Below, one piece after another: positions 31,461-43,644 of a stretch of DNA of 64,000 nt. The stretch is taken from the NCBI RefSeq assembly GCF_036588685.1, contig NC_086378.1, positions 23,723,578 to 23,787,577 on the forward strand, written 5' to 3'. The notes below the pieces were generated by a model. That model was not told where the DNA came from. It worked only from the letters and a program-made list of their open reading frames with translations, and searched no databases. The first letter of the stretch is position 1. Each line of letters starts with the position of its first letter. This DNA comes from Mytilus trossulus. Taxonomy: Eukaryota; Mollusca; Bivalvia; Mytilida; Mytilidae. The position numbers and the translations under genes were made by a program.

Positions 31461-32789
31461 GTTTATACTCTGATTCTGTTTTTCATGCTCCCCTTGATGA
31501 AGTGTGACCGCTGTCCTGCTCCGAAACAATGCAGTTGCCAATATAATATAATTTACTGTGATCATTTGAATCTTACTGATGTTCCGGAGTTTACGAAACC
31601 AGACAACGAGCATATGACTTGGGATATTGAACTGCATAATAACAACATAAAAAGTATTCGGAATGGTGCTTTTCAAAATTTGAAACTTGAAATGCTTCTC
31701 ATATTTGATAATGAGATTGAGGTTGTAGAGGATGACGCCTTTAGTGGGAGTGAGGATAGTCTATATGTACTACATCTTTATAATAACAAATTGACTACAG
31801 TTCCGTCTGCTGTTGGTAAAATGAGAAACCTTATGGGTTTAGATGTCCACAACAATCCTATATCTACAATAAGGGAAGATATACTTCAAAATGTTTCAAG
31901 CACATTGTCCGGTATTATGTTTGGTGATATGAAAATGACCTTGTGGCCAAACTCTCTGAACGTTTTGTCAAACTTGGAATCAATAAGGATTCAAAATCTA
32001 AACATCACACTAATTCCAGACAATGCATTAGATTTTTTTCGCAACTTAAGTAGTTTTGAGATGATTTCAACAGATTTTAGTAACATACCATCTTCTCTTA
32101 GTGATCGCTCAATGTTAGAAGATATCAATTTAGAAGATAACCCAATGTTGACGACTGAAAGCTTCAAACCTGAAACATTTAGTAAACTTTCTACTTTAAT
32201 GCGAATGACAATTATGAATAGTAGTATAACTATTTTACCAAATATATTTAATAAACTTACTAATTTGTTTATTCTGCAACTAGAGAACAATCCGATAACA
32301 TCAATTCCAGATCACGTGTTTCCTCTGAATTTCTCCTCTAACTTTTGGTTTATGACATTAAAGAACACATCTTTGGCCAGTGTTCCAAAGGCTCTATCCA
32401 ACCTTACTAGTCTCACCCGACTTGCTTTTATGACAAGCTTAATATCGGAAATTCACGATAACGATTTCAGAAACATGGATAAACTAGAGAGACTGTATTT
32501 TACAAACAGCCCGTTACATACTGTGTCCGAAAATGCTTTTAATGGACTGAAGTCCTTGAAGTATCTTACTCTGGATAATACGCTCCTAACTACCGTACCG
32601 AAAGCAATGATGAATCTGCCATCACTTTCAGATCTAAGTCTATCAAATACCAAAGTCGTTTGTACATGTTCCAATCTAAGATGGATTAAACAATGGACTA
32701 AGCAAAGTGAAGTGGAGATTTATGGAAGTTGTATCAACATTAAGATGACGATTGCATTATTTATTTATAAAGAACTGCCCAAGTGTTAA
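31461..32789 (+). CDS. Secreted leucine-rich-repeat protein, main exon
   Basis: The exon begins after a clean acceptor (ATTTTTTCAG at 31451-31460), phase 0. The frame is open to a stop at 32787-32789. The first residues, VYTLILFFMLPLMKC, are the hydrophobic end of a signal peptide, so the start codon is probably in an unseen upstream exon; the first ATG in this exon is 31485. From that Met, an N-terminal cysteine cap has C7, C10, C16, C18 and C25. About 13 leucine-rich repeats follow (patterns such as LHNNNIKSIRNGAFQNL and LENNPITSIPDHVF). A C-terminal cap has C393, C395, C416 and C434 (CTCSNLRWIKQW). No membrane helix or GPI-like tail is present, so the product should be extracellular and act by protein binding. 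AATAAA at 32902 fits as polyadenylation signal. Molluscs have many such LRR-only proteins, some proposed in immunity; the partner is unknown. Confidence 0.8.
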   Translation, partial: VYTLILFFMLPLMKCDRCPAPKQCSCQYNIIYCDHLNLTDVPEFTKPDNEHMTWDIELHNNNIKSIRNGAFQNLKLEMLLIFDNEIEVVEDDAFSGSEDSLYVLHLYNNKLTTVPSAVGKMRNLMGLDVHNNPISTIREDILQNVSSTLSGIMFGDMKMTLWPNSLNVLSNLESIRIQNLNITLIPDNALDFFRNLSSFEMISTDFSNIPSSLSDRSMLEDINLEDNPMLTTESFKPETFSKLSTLMRMTIMNSSITILPNIFNKLTNLFILQLENNPITSIPDHVFPLNFSSNFWFMTLKNTSLASVPKALSNLTSLTRLAFMTSLISEIHDNDFRNMDKLERLYFTNSPLHTVSENAFNGLKSLKYLTLDNTLLTTVPKAMMNLPSLSDLSLSNTKVVCTCSNLRWIKQWTKQSEVEIYGSCINIKMTIALFIYKELPKC

Positions 32790-32901
32790 TATATAAACAA
32801 TATGTTACATCATATATAAAGGTCCGAGAAAAGCTCGGTTATTCTTTAACTTTTTTATTGCCAGTGTTCAGTTCCATAGTTAAAACGGTCTGAAGGAAAC
32901 A

Positions 32902-32907
32902 AATAAA
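32902..32907 (+). terminator. Polyadenylation signal of the LRR gene
   Basis: AATAAA, 113 bases after the stop codon, with a T-rich stretch (TCTTTATTTAAAT) downstream. Confidence 0.5.
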
Positions 32908-33239
32908 AACTCTTTATTTAAATCGAATGATATTTTGCCATAATATGCTTTTGGAAAACATTGTTTGGGAAAAAAAGAGAGTACGCATAATTTGAACAGA
33001 TGATTAACAATGGAGTAATATCTTAATCATGGCGGATATATTGTTCCTATGTTGTAAGTTTATAAAATTTTCAAAAATTGATTTGATTCTTGATCGAACA
33101 TTTCTGATTTGGAACAATTATATTTGTGATAAAATATAAATGATAAACTTAGCATATTTTTCGGTATTTGTAAAAATAATATATATGAAATAAAATACCG
33201 AAAACAAGTAACATTAAAAATATTTAGCAGTTTGAAAGT

Positions 33240-33332
33240 GTAGTTTCACTGATGAGTCTTTTGTAGATGAAAAGCGCGTCTGGTGTATATACAAAATTAG
33301 ATCCTGGTATCTATGATGAGTTTATTTACAAG
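33240..33332 (-). repeat. GACGCGCG-type repeat, truncated
   Basis: CACTGATGAGTCTTTTGTAG, AAAGCGCGTCTGGTGTATAT and GATCCTGGTATCTATGATGA: the 5' tip of the family, reversed. Confidence 0.7.
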
Positions 33333-33565
33333 AAACGTACACGACTTTACAATTCTCCGATATGTGATATTAATGTAGAAGATAAATAAAATTTTACAAA
33401 GATCTGTCCTCATGCAATTAAAAGAATTTTTTTGTTTAAAAGTATTCCTGATAGTGGTGAACTCTTACACAAAAAAAATTGACACATTAGAGTAATGAGG
33501 AAGAACAAAATACAACTTAAATTGACACTACGTATACATGTACATATATATTGGTAAAAAAATTA

Positions 33566-33958
33566 AAATTAAGAATAGAACTTGGGAATTTGTCAAAGAA
33601 ACAACAACTCTACCATAGAGCAGACAACTGCTGAAAGCCGCCAATGCATCGAGAAACTGCGGCAACCGGAGGCGTCCTCATGCTGGCCCCTAAACAAATA
33701 TATATACTAATGCAGTGATAATGGACGTCATGCTCAATTCCTAATTATACACAAGAAACCTAAATTAAAATTCATACAAGACTAACAGTGACCGAAGGCT
33801 CCTGACTTGGGACAGGCGCAAAAAATACGGCAAGGTTAAACATGTTTATGAAATCTCAACCCTCCCTCTAAACCTCTAGCAAATGTATACATACAAACGC
33901 ACAACAGTGCGCACAGTAAAACTCAGTTTAACAAAAATTCGAGTACGATGTCAGAATA
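33566..33958 (-). repeat. GACATCGGACTC-type repeat, nearly complete
   Basis: Reverse complement of the element defined at 20694: AAAGAAACAACAACTCTACC, GGAGGCGTCCTCATGCTGGC, CCTAAACAAATATATATACT, GGCTCCTGACTTGGGACAGG, AAATCTCAACCCTCCC and CGAGTACGATGTCAG. Confidence 0.8.
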
Positions 33959-33959
33959 A

Positions 33960-34600
33960 GTAACAAAGGAAAATAAACAAAATGACAATAATACATAATT
34001 AACAAAAGACTGCTAGCCGTCACTGATATATTTTTGTAAAGACTACATTCAAACAATATGGTGCATACTTACATGTAGCAGGAGACGATTGGAGTTCAAG
34101 TGATTCGTTGTGATTCTTTCAGTTTCTGGTTATTATCTTATATTGAGTAAATAGATTAAATAGTTTTTACATTACTTCAAGGGTGTACTTAGGCGAGGTT
34201 ATGACATTCTGTCAAATGTTCGGACTTCTTTGCTCTTCTCCTAAGCTATGTTGTATAAATAAACATTTTGATAAGAACGTAAGTTCACGTATTATTTTAT
34301 ATTAGTAAAATCATTCGATACGGTTTTACTCAGTACTTAAATCGATTGTTTTTAATGGAAACAAATTTGAATTAAATTTATAATACTACTTATGAATAAA
34401 GTTATGAGAACTTATAATCATGCATCCTGTCGACTATTCTGTATATTGATGCTTTTACATAGCACAATGTCATGCGTTTTTGAGACGGTTTATGACGTCT
34501 TTACACTCAATCAGTTTGAAATGTACTGATTATAAAATACTTTAATCTGGAAGAACATGATATACTTATTAGTTGTAATTTGCTTCCATCTAGCGTTTAG
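33960..34600. other. Non-coding, nothing recognised
   Basis: No gene or repeat supported. Confidence 0.4.
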
Positions 34601-34604
34601 TTAT

Positions 34605-34832
34605 TTTTATTTTTTTTTTCGCTCATTTGTTGTACCTAAATTAGGCCGCTAGTTTTCTCGCTTGAATTGTTTAACATTTGTCATTTCGGGGCCTTTTACA
34701 ACCAACTTATGCGGTATGGGCTGTGGTCATTCTTGAAGACCGTACGCTGACCTATTATAGTTGTTAATTTCTGTGTCATTTGGTCTCTTGTGGAGAGCTG
34801 TTTCATTGCAATCATACCACAACTTCTTTATT
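34605..34832 (+). repeat. CATACCACATCTTC-type repeat
   Basis: TAGGCCGCTAGTTTTCTCGC, TTTCGGGGCCTTTTACAACC, GCGGTATGGGCTGTGGTCAT, GACCGTACGCTGACCTATTA, and the end CAATCATACCACAACTTC. Confidence 0.75.
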
Positions 34833-34834
34833 AT

Positions 34835-36285
34835 ATTAGAAATAGGAGTTTTCTAATATGCTGCAAATTTATAACCATTGATAGCTTATATATTTTTACG
34901 GCCTACTTGAGTTTCAAAGTTAATGGTAACTCCGTACTTTGTTTTAAGGAGATGCAAAACCTGAATTCTTGATGCTGAAAATCATTTCAATATGTCTGGT
35001 GTTTGTTATTGAAAAGAGATAAGAAAAAAAAAACAGAAAAAAATATCATAAGAAAAAGGTATCCGATGGGGAAATCTCAGAAGTCAACTAACTGTAAAAG
35101 AAACCAATTTACTTTAAATAACAAACATGCTAAGATTTTAAATCTGAGTCTGATAGCCGTTTGGAAACGTAACAGGTTATTGACCAATCGTTGTTTATAA
35201 AGACAATGTGTGCAGTGAGAATACATAAATGATTTAAAAGTCACATATTTTTCTAATAACGTGGAACACAATGGTTCAATAGTGTTTCATTAGTTTGCAT
35301 TAATACGTAAGACAACGATACCTTGCAAATATTGTCTGATACTATCAGAACCTTTACGAGCTGTTCGACTGTATATCTAGATCTACATGTTAAAACGTAT
35401 AAGATAAGTTTTTTGTCGCTATTTTACGAAATTTTCCTTTAATCTTATTGACTGATTATTTCCTTTCTCAGCACAGTCGATATAAAAAGTTATCACTAGA
35501 AACTAAAGCTTCATATGCCGTTTAAAAAAAACCAATGAATTCAACAATGTTATAGGTAAAACAGCGACAAAAAAAATATTATTGGTCATCGATCGATTCT
35601 CTCACTTTCGCCGTTCCGTCTCCAGCGAGAAAATATATCTCATTGAGATGACCAGCAATAATCTATAAATAATGTATAAAAAACCTGACCTGTCTTCAAA
35701 ATCGGAAATAGTCCTAACACCTTTATTGCGATAGTTAGAATTGTATTTCAGCAGTTTAAATTTATGAAAGGCAAAAAACTTTTAAATAGAAATTCGGGAT
35801 ATTCTAACTCTTTTAGTCGAAATAAAACTAAAATTCTATTACAATGAAGCAAAAAAAAAGCAACAACCACCAAACAAAAAAAAAAAGTCAACAAAATGCC
35901 ACATAGAAAAGTTAAAACTGGTCAACACGAACACCACCAAAATCCGGAAGTCTCTAATGCATAGGAATTGCTAATTTGAGTACAAACCTGTTGATAAGTG
36001 TTGTGAACTTTGAACAATTGCTGGGCGGAAGTTGATGTCAACAATGGGGAAGTGAAAGTACGGGAATAAATATCACGTTACGTCGTGTAAATTGTACTTT
36101 CACAACACTAAGTCAAATAATAGGAACAATAAATGCATTCGTGGTTACAACTGGAATATATCTGTCATCAACTGTGAATCATTTGATATCATCACTACTG
36201 GAACATAAATCAAAAATATTTAACAGTAAAACATATTAAAAATGTATTGTAAATTATCAGTTGAAACTCAAATAAAAAAGATGTA
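34835..36285. other. Non-coding stretch with a short inverted repeat
   Basis: No gene supported. 35578-35590 (ATTATTGGTCATC) and 35646-35661 (GATGACCAGCAATAAT) form a short inverted pair around about 55 bases with CTTTCGCCGTTCCGTCTCC. 35850-35890 is A-rich. Confidence 0.4.
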
Positions 36286-36286
36286 T

Positions 36287-37181
36287 GTGAAGTTAGCAGC
36301 CGGTTCGTTATTTCATTTTCGAATAATATCCAACCGGCTGCTAGCAGTCGGTTTGATATTCAAAATTAAGTTAAAAATCATAAATAAAAAGTACTTAATA
36401 ACATTAAAAGAATGATTTTCATAGTTAAAATCTGATAAAATACGTAAAAATTGTTTCATGATCTCTTCAAGCTGTCGTAAATTCCTGTTGTTTTCGAATA
36501 TAAACCCCTTTCTAACTTGAAGCAAAAAGAAAAACCTGCCAACTCTAGAAAACATTTAGTTATATACATAGAAATATTAATTGAATTCCCAAAAAGAAAT
36601 ATATAGTGAAAACCTACCTGAGATCACTTGAATGAGGTGAGACCCCCGTTGGTTTCAATGTACATAACATTTGAATAAATCATAGACTCTGTATCACCAT
36701 CGCCCTGTGCCCTTTGTCCTAAAATTTTGACAATTTTTAGCTGAAAAGTGACAATCTAATCCCCCCGCAGATATTGAATATGACATTATTCTCGGAAATC
36801 CTTTTGATACAATCTATTCAGAGTCTATTAATTCGTCTAGTTTAATGTACATTGAAAGAACTGGGGGAGAGGGTTCTGACCGTCGTTTAAGCATATATAT
36901 ATATATATATTTATTGATGCCTCTCAAAAGACAATTACAAACTTTTTATACAGATCTAGATAAAAGTAGGTTTACACTATATATATCTGTTCATGGGCTT
37001 TCCATATTTATTCTATTTATATTGCTAAATGTTTCAAGAATCATCGGGTTTTATTTTTGTTTTAAGAAATATGCGATATGAAAAATGCCATGTAATAATC
37101 TGATAATATCCAAACGACTGCTAGCAGCCGGTTGGATATTGAATATTGAATATCGAATAACGAACCGGCTGCACACTTCAC
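36287..37181. mobile_element. Foldback/MITE-like element with about 75-bp compound inverted ends
   Basis: The left end 36287-36360 begins GTGAAGTTAGCAGCCGGTTC; the right end 37104-37181, read in reverse, begins GTGAAGTGTGCAGCCGGTTC. Each end also contains its own 36-bp palindrome centred on TGCTAGCAG (36325-36360 and 37105-37140). The 895-bp element includes an AT microsatellite (36893-36911) and a weak frame, 36765-37081, containing YDIILGNPFD. No transposase is recognisable. Confidence 0.65.
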
Positions 37182-37279
37182 GTCCATAATAAAAATCTTT
37201 TGTCATTGAGATAATTGAGTTAGCATAAAGATATGAAATATCGTATAGCCAATTTAAATCAATTGGGGTTAATTCCCTT

Positions 37280-37412
37280 TGTAATGAGAATGATAAAAGG
37301 GAATACATGTATGTCAAAGAAACAACAACCCGACCAAATAGCAAATAGCAGCCGAAGTCCACCAATGTAACAAGAACAGGCAACACACGGGGGAGGGCCT
37401 CACCTTTTATTT
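37280..37412 (-). repeat. GACATCGGACTC-type repeat, 3' end only
   Basis: GTCAAAGAAACAACAACCCG, ACCAAATAGCAAATAGCAGC and CACCAATGTAACAAGAAC match the end of the element, reversed. Confidence 0.6.
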
Positions 37413-37419
37413 TCATTAA

Positions 37420-39605
37420 TAAAGTAACAAAACTGAATCATCTGTCAATGACTTTCATTTAATTTTAATGAATTCTATATTAGTTCTTCATATTTACTCA
37501 ATATCTTTAACATATGCATGTTAAAGATCAAATGTAATCAACAGACAAATTTTCATTCGTTAAACAGATTACAATAACGGTTGCCCATTGGTAACTGGAG
37601 TGACTAAAATGAATTATCTAAGTCAACTGTATTTGTATTAATGTCCAAAATGTTCATGAGGATTAAATGTAGTATTCTAATATTTGACATTGAGTGTCAG
37701 CCACCTTTTCTGAAGGATGTTTAAAAAATGCAACATATAGATACTCATTAAAATTCAATAAGGCCTTCCAATTCATAACAGGATTGACTTTATGAATTCA
37801 CAGACGGTTTTATTGAATGTCAAAAGTTTTCAAGATTAATAATGACGGTCCATGAATTTAAATTATTATCACATTGACTGCGTTGGTATCATGTAACATT
37901 ATCTAATTAAATTATAGATTAATCCAGCTCCATATTTACATGCATTTCAACTGTTAAAAATATTCAGCAGTAGCACAGACATAAATGAGAATTCACCAAT
38001 TTCAATTAAAATGAATGATGCTGCTGAAACTGTGAGACATTTTGGATGAAAAAAACGGAGTTAATTATCAGCTATAAAGCGAAATAACTAGTGTCTTTAG
38101 ACATAAATGAAAAATTTTGTTTCACTCTTTTTGAAGCGCTAATCTATCTTGATGATGTATAGACAAAAGTAAAATAATTTGTCACCATCGTTTGTTTCGC
38201 TACAGGCGAAAGGGGAAACGAAATATATAAACGCACACCTCCTTAATTTCAATAAAAATAGGTTTTAGAGAGCAACAGAAACAGCTGCAACATTTGATAG
38301 CACAATAGAATAGTTTTATAAACCGGATATAGGTTTGGTCTGCAACTTGTATTTAAGTATGCTAAATCCTAGTGTAAATGATAAAGAAGTCAAATTTTCT
38401 TCAATGATACACGAGGAGATACCTTTAATTTTAAATACTCTAACAGATCTATGTATTGGTTTCAGTATCCATATCTGATTCACATCGCACTTCGTGTTTG
38501 TTATTCTGAAGCCAGCTATAAATACAAATTGAGTTTTATTGAAAAACGGTCTTCTTGAACAATTCGAATAGCCACAATATAACATTGATTAAGTGACATA
38601 TGTGTAATCTAAGAGTTCACTAGAGTTAGGGGGTGAGCAAGTTCTTCATTTAATGAATATCAATATCTATTTCAAATTAAAAAAAAACCAAGCTGTTTGT
38701 TTGTTTTTCCCATTGGTATCTTTCACAAATTACATGTATAACCTCAATCGATTTCTAAGTTTTGAACACCGGTTTAATACTGTTGCCTTTTTTCATATCC
38801 AAGTATATTATTATTAACTACTTCACTTTTCAAATAGTTGTTTTAATTAAAAAATTGGAAGAAAACGATATTGTTTAAAGATTTGTAGTAGACGATAGCC
38901 AAATACATTTCTATTCGTCATGAACATTTGACTTGTGTTAAACTACATTATCTAGTAAGTTGTAATATTGGATGGTTCAATTAATTAATGAGCACATCTA
39001 ACTGTAACGGTATTGTAAGTAAAGTCCAGAAGCGAATGAAGACGCAATAATTGCAAACTCTGGTATAATTCAGTTGAAATACGCATAATGTTTTTCCTCA
39101 GTAAAATATTTTACCTTCAGTAATATTCGATCACGTTTACAAGCAAACTCTGACTTCACCTACCGCTATTGTTTTTCACGAATCCACAGCAAAAACTATT
39201 ATGTCACAGCTGCGATAAAAGGTGTGTCTGATTAACACATTTTTATATATCTGTAAATGATCGCAGCAGAAACTCTCTGTTTGTTAAAAGGTTCATGTAA
39301 AAACTGCGATAAAATGTTAAATCAATTTGCACATTTTTTCTAAGAATAATTGTTATGTGTGATAATAGTGATTCATGTTTTGTTATAATAGTCGGCATAT
39401 ACGAATTTGACAGCTTCATGTTATATCCCTTTATGTCTCCCCAAATCAAATTGTTATCTACAATAATGCCATGTTAATTACGCTAGTTGACATTAAATTC
39501 TTACAAATGGCAAGATTTGAAACGTCGAAGAAAAATCGGATACACCTATGGTAACAACACGACGAAAAGACAACTGACAATTAAATATGTTTAGATTTGC
39601 GTTCT
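37420..39605. other. Long non-coding stretch
   Basis: 2.2 kb without a credible coding exon, RNA gene or repeat border. Minus frames at 38316 and 39243 are short and featureless. Confidence 0.45.
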
Positions 39606-39609
39606 TAAT

Positions 39610-39742
39610 ACAATTGAGAATGGAAATGGGGAATGTATTAAAGAGACAACAACCCGACCATAGAAAAAACAACAGCAGAAGGTCTCCAACAGGTCTTCAA
39701 TGTAACGAGAAATTCTCGCACCCGGAGGCGTCCTTCAGTCCT
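39610..39742 (-). repeat. GACATCGGACTC-type repeat, 3' end only
   Basis: TTGAGAATGGAAATGGGGAA, AGAGACAACAACCCGACC, GTAACGAGAAATTCTCGCAC and CCGGAGGCGTCCTTCAG match the end of the complete element, reversed. Confidence 0.75.
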
Positions 39743-39744
39743 CA

Positions 39745-41080
39745 ATGTTTATCGTTGCTGTAACATAGTGTCTCGAAATAAATTATGTAAAAGCCTTTTA
39801 TGAATTTACTGTTATTTACATATTATGCTGTACCGTTAGTTGTAAATACTTAAAGACAAAGAAAATTGAATGAATATATCTCAAGATTTTTCTCTCTTAA
39901 TAATAATGAGTTTTGAGACAAAAATGATTGTCTGCCACGAAATTTTAGAAGTGGAATTATCACATGTCAGCTTAAACCTTTTAGTAAATAATTGACAAGA
40001 TAAAAACAATTGAGACATCTGATTAGATTATTAAGTCAGTAGTTGTGGGTTAATGATAGAGAATCCGAAGACGAGATTAGACTTTTTAATGTAAAGCTTT
40101 GTTCATTTCAAAGGCAGGGATGTCGAATCGTGATTACACATCAGGAACTTGTTATGCTTTCAAATATTTTCTGCAAATAATTCAGGGTATTGCATAGTGT
40201 TTCAAGTTGTTGTTTTTATGTTTTTCTGATACGATTGAATTGACTTTTTTTATGATGTTTTTTATAATCAATACAATAAGTAGTGTGTCTGTTTCCAGTG
40301 TTTCTGTACTCTTACGATTTCAATCTAGCTGTTGTAATACTAGCATGTCGACGTTGTGGTTGTGAATTCCAAACCCCACACGTTGCAGATGCGTTTAATT
40401 CCAACTTTAAATGAATAAGATTGTTACTTATCATGCTGTAGTTCAGTGGCTTACTGTATTTCTTTACGAAATACTACCACAAATTAACAATGGTATAAGG
40501 CACCTTAAACTGACATTGATATGATGAATCTTAGAATTATTCTTATACTAGAAGGGACATAACTAAACACTGTTTGTAGCTGGGGAAGAATATGAGGCAC
40601 AAAATATAAGGTCGTCCTGTCCACGTCGAAACTTCCATAAATGTTGGTTGTTTTTGGGATAGGTTTGTTTTCTCATAAGAGAGCAACCATTTCACTTCAA
40701 AGGGGGATAGTGTTTTTGGTTTTTTGATCGAGTCAGATATCCCCCCCGCCCCCCCGACAAAGTGTGAACAATAATATTTAGTTTAACATTGCTATCAACC
40801 AATATATTTATTCAAAATTTAATACTATAAGGTATTAATAGGAAAATGACTGTATCCAATCAGAAATATGACAGTTGTTATCCATTCGTTTGACAATTTT
40901 GCCGTACACACTTTTCGTTCTGCATTCAATAATTCAATATTTTTTTTCGTTTTCTTTTTTGTAATATTACTACGCATCAAAAGTTAAATAACAAATACTT
41001 TTATATTTAAAATCGAAAAAATTTGCATTAAATGTGGTTGTAATGTCATATAAAGCATTAACAATGTTTACAGTTGATTG
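39745..41080. other. Non-coding, with a C-run and repeat scraps
   Basis: 40741-40755 is CCCCCCCGCCCCCCC. 40850-40915 (AATATGACAGTTGTTATCCA) may be a scrap of the Penelope-like end module. No gene supported. Confidence 0.4.
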
Positions 41081-41085
41081 CAGGT

Positions 41086-41173
41086 TACAGACAATAACTG
41101 TTTAGTGTCTTTACATATCAGCAGTGTTTGTTCTACAGCTGATATTTAAAGACACTAAACAAATATTGTCTAT
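41086..41173. repeat. Inverted repeat, arms of about 38 nt
   Basis: 41086-41124 (TGTTTAGTGTCTTTACATAT with flanks ACAGACAATAAC and CAGCAG) pairs with 41136-41173 (CAGCTGATATTTAAAGACAC, TAAACAAATATTGTCT). There are about five mismatches and a 12-nt loop. Confidence 0.85.
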
Positions 41174-41489
41174 AAGTATTTCAGATATTTTATTAAAATA
41201 CCAGCTAGTATTTGAGACTGGAACATTTCCTCTACTACATGTCCCACTAACACTTACAGCTAACCATGGCTTTCTGTTTAAGGACGTACTTTGATTTATA
41301 ATGCTTTACTTTTACCAATTTTGACGTGCATGAAGAAATATTCAATTGCCATTTATATAGAATATAATTGTGTCTTATTAATTTTGGAAAGTTATCAAAA
41401 CATTAAGTTAAAGTTGCAGAAGAACAAATGGATTTTTTTTATTATACTTTATTGGCTTCACAATTGTCACATTTTAAACGCATACTTTA

Positions 41490-41722
41490 CGCATACGGGT
41501 GCCAAATGTAGAGCAGGATTTGCCTACCCTTCCTGGGCACCTGAGATCACCCCCGGAGTTTGTGGGGTTCGTGTTGTTTATTCTTTAGTTTCTATGTTGT
41601 GTAATGTGTAATGGTGTTTGTCTGTTTGTCTTTTTCAATTTTAGTAATGGCGTTGTCAGTTTATTTTCGATATATGAGTTTGGCTGTCCCTCTGGTGTCT
41701 TTCGTCTCTCTTTTATAAAGCT
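41490..41722 (+). repeat. GGAGCA...CGTTGTCAG-type mussel repeat
   Basis: GGTGCCAAATGTAGAGCAGG, GCACCTGAGATCACCCC, GGGGTTCGTGTTGTTTATTC, GTCTGTTTGTCTTTTTC, AATGGCGTTGTCAGTTTATT and GTCCCTCTGGTGTCTTTCGT: the full 3' part of the family also at 11268 and 19590. It explains most of the frame 41291-41611. Confidence 0.8.
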
Positions 41723-41724
41723 AG

Positions 41725-42850
41725 GATCCATCACTTCATTTGTGCTTTGTATCAAACTTAAGATATAAAATTATATGATGTATATGATGTACACACCACT
41801 ATTAAAAGTACACTGGTAGGAGTCGATTGACTATATTTTGTAAAGTATTTAAATAGTTATCAAAAGTACCAGGATTATAATTTTATAAACATTTAAGGAA
41901 CATTAGGATTTATTGCGGAAGTATGAATATACTGGCATACATTTGAGGAAATGGATATTTCATAACACGTTTGTTTTAAAGTAAATTAGATTCATGTATA
42001 CTTACCTTGAACAAAAAAATAAAACATCTATACGTATTTTGGTCTGCTTTAACAGGGAACTCTTAATTTTGTGTAATGATTAGATATTGCTTTTCATACA
42101 TATTTTTCGAAAAAAAGAAGCTTTTCGATTTGCTGAATTGCCTTAAGCCACATACTCTTTTATCATTTAGAAAGCGTTTCTTGAATCAATGAGCTAATTT
42201 TGTTTTTTTTATCTTTTCATTACAGGTTTGTCAAATTTAGAGTAATCTGTTTTCATAATAAATAAATCAGAACTCTTCATGTTTGTCCCTCCGCTTGTTA
42301 AACAGATTAACATATTTTTGAGAATGTGATGATGAAAAAAATAAAATGACTCATTATACGTATTGAGCTATGTTAATATAAACAACAATAGATCAGCGCA
42401 TAGTCGTCATACATGAGAAAATGCTATACCACAAATAAACGAGTATGTAAACAAGTAAATGTCATTGTATGACCTTACAAATACCTTACAAATACGACAG
42501 AAGCGGTCAAGGCAAGACAAAACCAAAAGGCAAAACCAAACTAACAGTCCGAATAATGCATGAAAAACAAATAAGAAATACATTTTACAGACTGAAACCC
42601 ACGACAATCATTGAATTACAGGCCCAAGACTTTGAACCGTTGCATTACAAATGTTCAACGTTAAACATGTTTGTGAGCGCTTACACAATTTCTAGGACAG
42701 AGCATGTAACATCACATCATAATTAAAAGCTGTACAAACAAGTTAGAATCGGGTTTATTCATCTCATTTACACGAATCACAAAAGAAAACAAAAATAAAA
42801 AGACAAAAGACAGAGAATGCAGATCTAAGATCTAAAATACTAGCTAGTTT
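41725..42850. other. Non-coding, with a GACGCGCG-family start fragment
   Basis: 41855-41885 (AGTTATCAAAAGTACCAGGA) is the very start of a GACGCGCG-type unit without its core. The rest is unassigned; frames at 42407-42726 are featureless. Confidence 0.4.
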
Positions 42851-42861
42851 GAAGCTTTAAA

Positions 42862-43642
42862 CTAGAGGCTCTCAAGAGTCTGTGTCGATCACCTTGGTTT
42901 ATGTGCATATTAAACAATGGACATAGATAAAATTATAAAAAAAATGTGTTTTGATGATGGTGATGTGTTTGTAGATCTTACTTTACTGAATATTCTTGTT
43001 GTTACAATTATCTCTATCTATAATGAACTTGGCCTAGTAATTATAGTGGAAGATATTTTCTAAAAATCTACAAAACATTATGAAAAATGTAAAACATTGA
43101 CTATAAAGGGCAATGATTCATGAAGGGGTCAACTGACCATATCGATCGTGTGTTATTAGTAAATCTTACTTTGCTGGACATTATTGCTGTTTATTGTTTA
43201 TCTCTATCTATAAAAGTATTCAAGATAAAAACCAAAAACAGCAAAATTTCATTAAAATTACCAATTCAGAGGCAGCAACCCAACAACAGGTTGTTCGATT
43301 CATCTGAAATTTTCAGGGCAGATAGATATTGACCTGATAAACAATTACTTCCCATGTCAGATTCTCCCTAAATGCTTTGATTTTTTAGTTAAAAGCCAAA
43401 AACTGCATTTTACCCCATGTTTTATTTTTTAGCCGTTCCGGCCAACTTGGTTGGTTGACTGGGTCACCGGACACAATTTTTAAACTAGATAACCCAATGA
43501 TGATTGTGGCCAAGTTTGGTTTAATTTGGCCCAGTGGTTTCAGAGGAGAAGATTTTTGTAAAAGTTAACGACGACGGACGACGACGACAGACGCCGAACG
43601 CAAAGTGATGGGAAAAGCTCACTTGGCCCTACGGTACCCTTT
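42862..43642 (+). repeat. Bivalve interspersed repeat with GACGACGGACGACG tail
   Basis: Starts AGAGGCTCTCAAGAGTCTGT. It runs through TGATGATGGTGATGTGTTTG, ATCTCTATCTATAATGAACT, CAGAGGCAGCAACCCAACAA, TTGGTTGACTGGGTCACCGG and TTTCAGAGGAGAAGATTTTT, and ends GACGACGGACGACGACG...GGGAAAAGCTCACTTGGCCC. I recall this as one of the most abundant families in bivalve genomes. The frame 43120-43332 is internal to it and not a gene. Confidence 0.8.
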
Positions 43643-43644
43643 AA

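Noticed and set aside
31991-32290. 99-codon minus-strand frame inside the LRR exon
   Set aside because: Opposite strand of a clear LRR coding sequence; no domain of its own.
36765-37081. Aspartic-protease-like exon (YDIILGNPFD)
   Set aside because: One short resemblance only, no DTG/DSG motif, and the frame soon runs into an AT microsatellite.
42469-43332. Plus frames at 42469-42726 and 43120-43332
   Set aside because: The first has no domain. The second lies wholly inside an abundant bivalve repeat.
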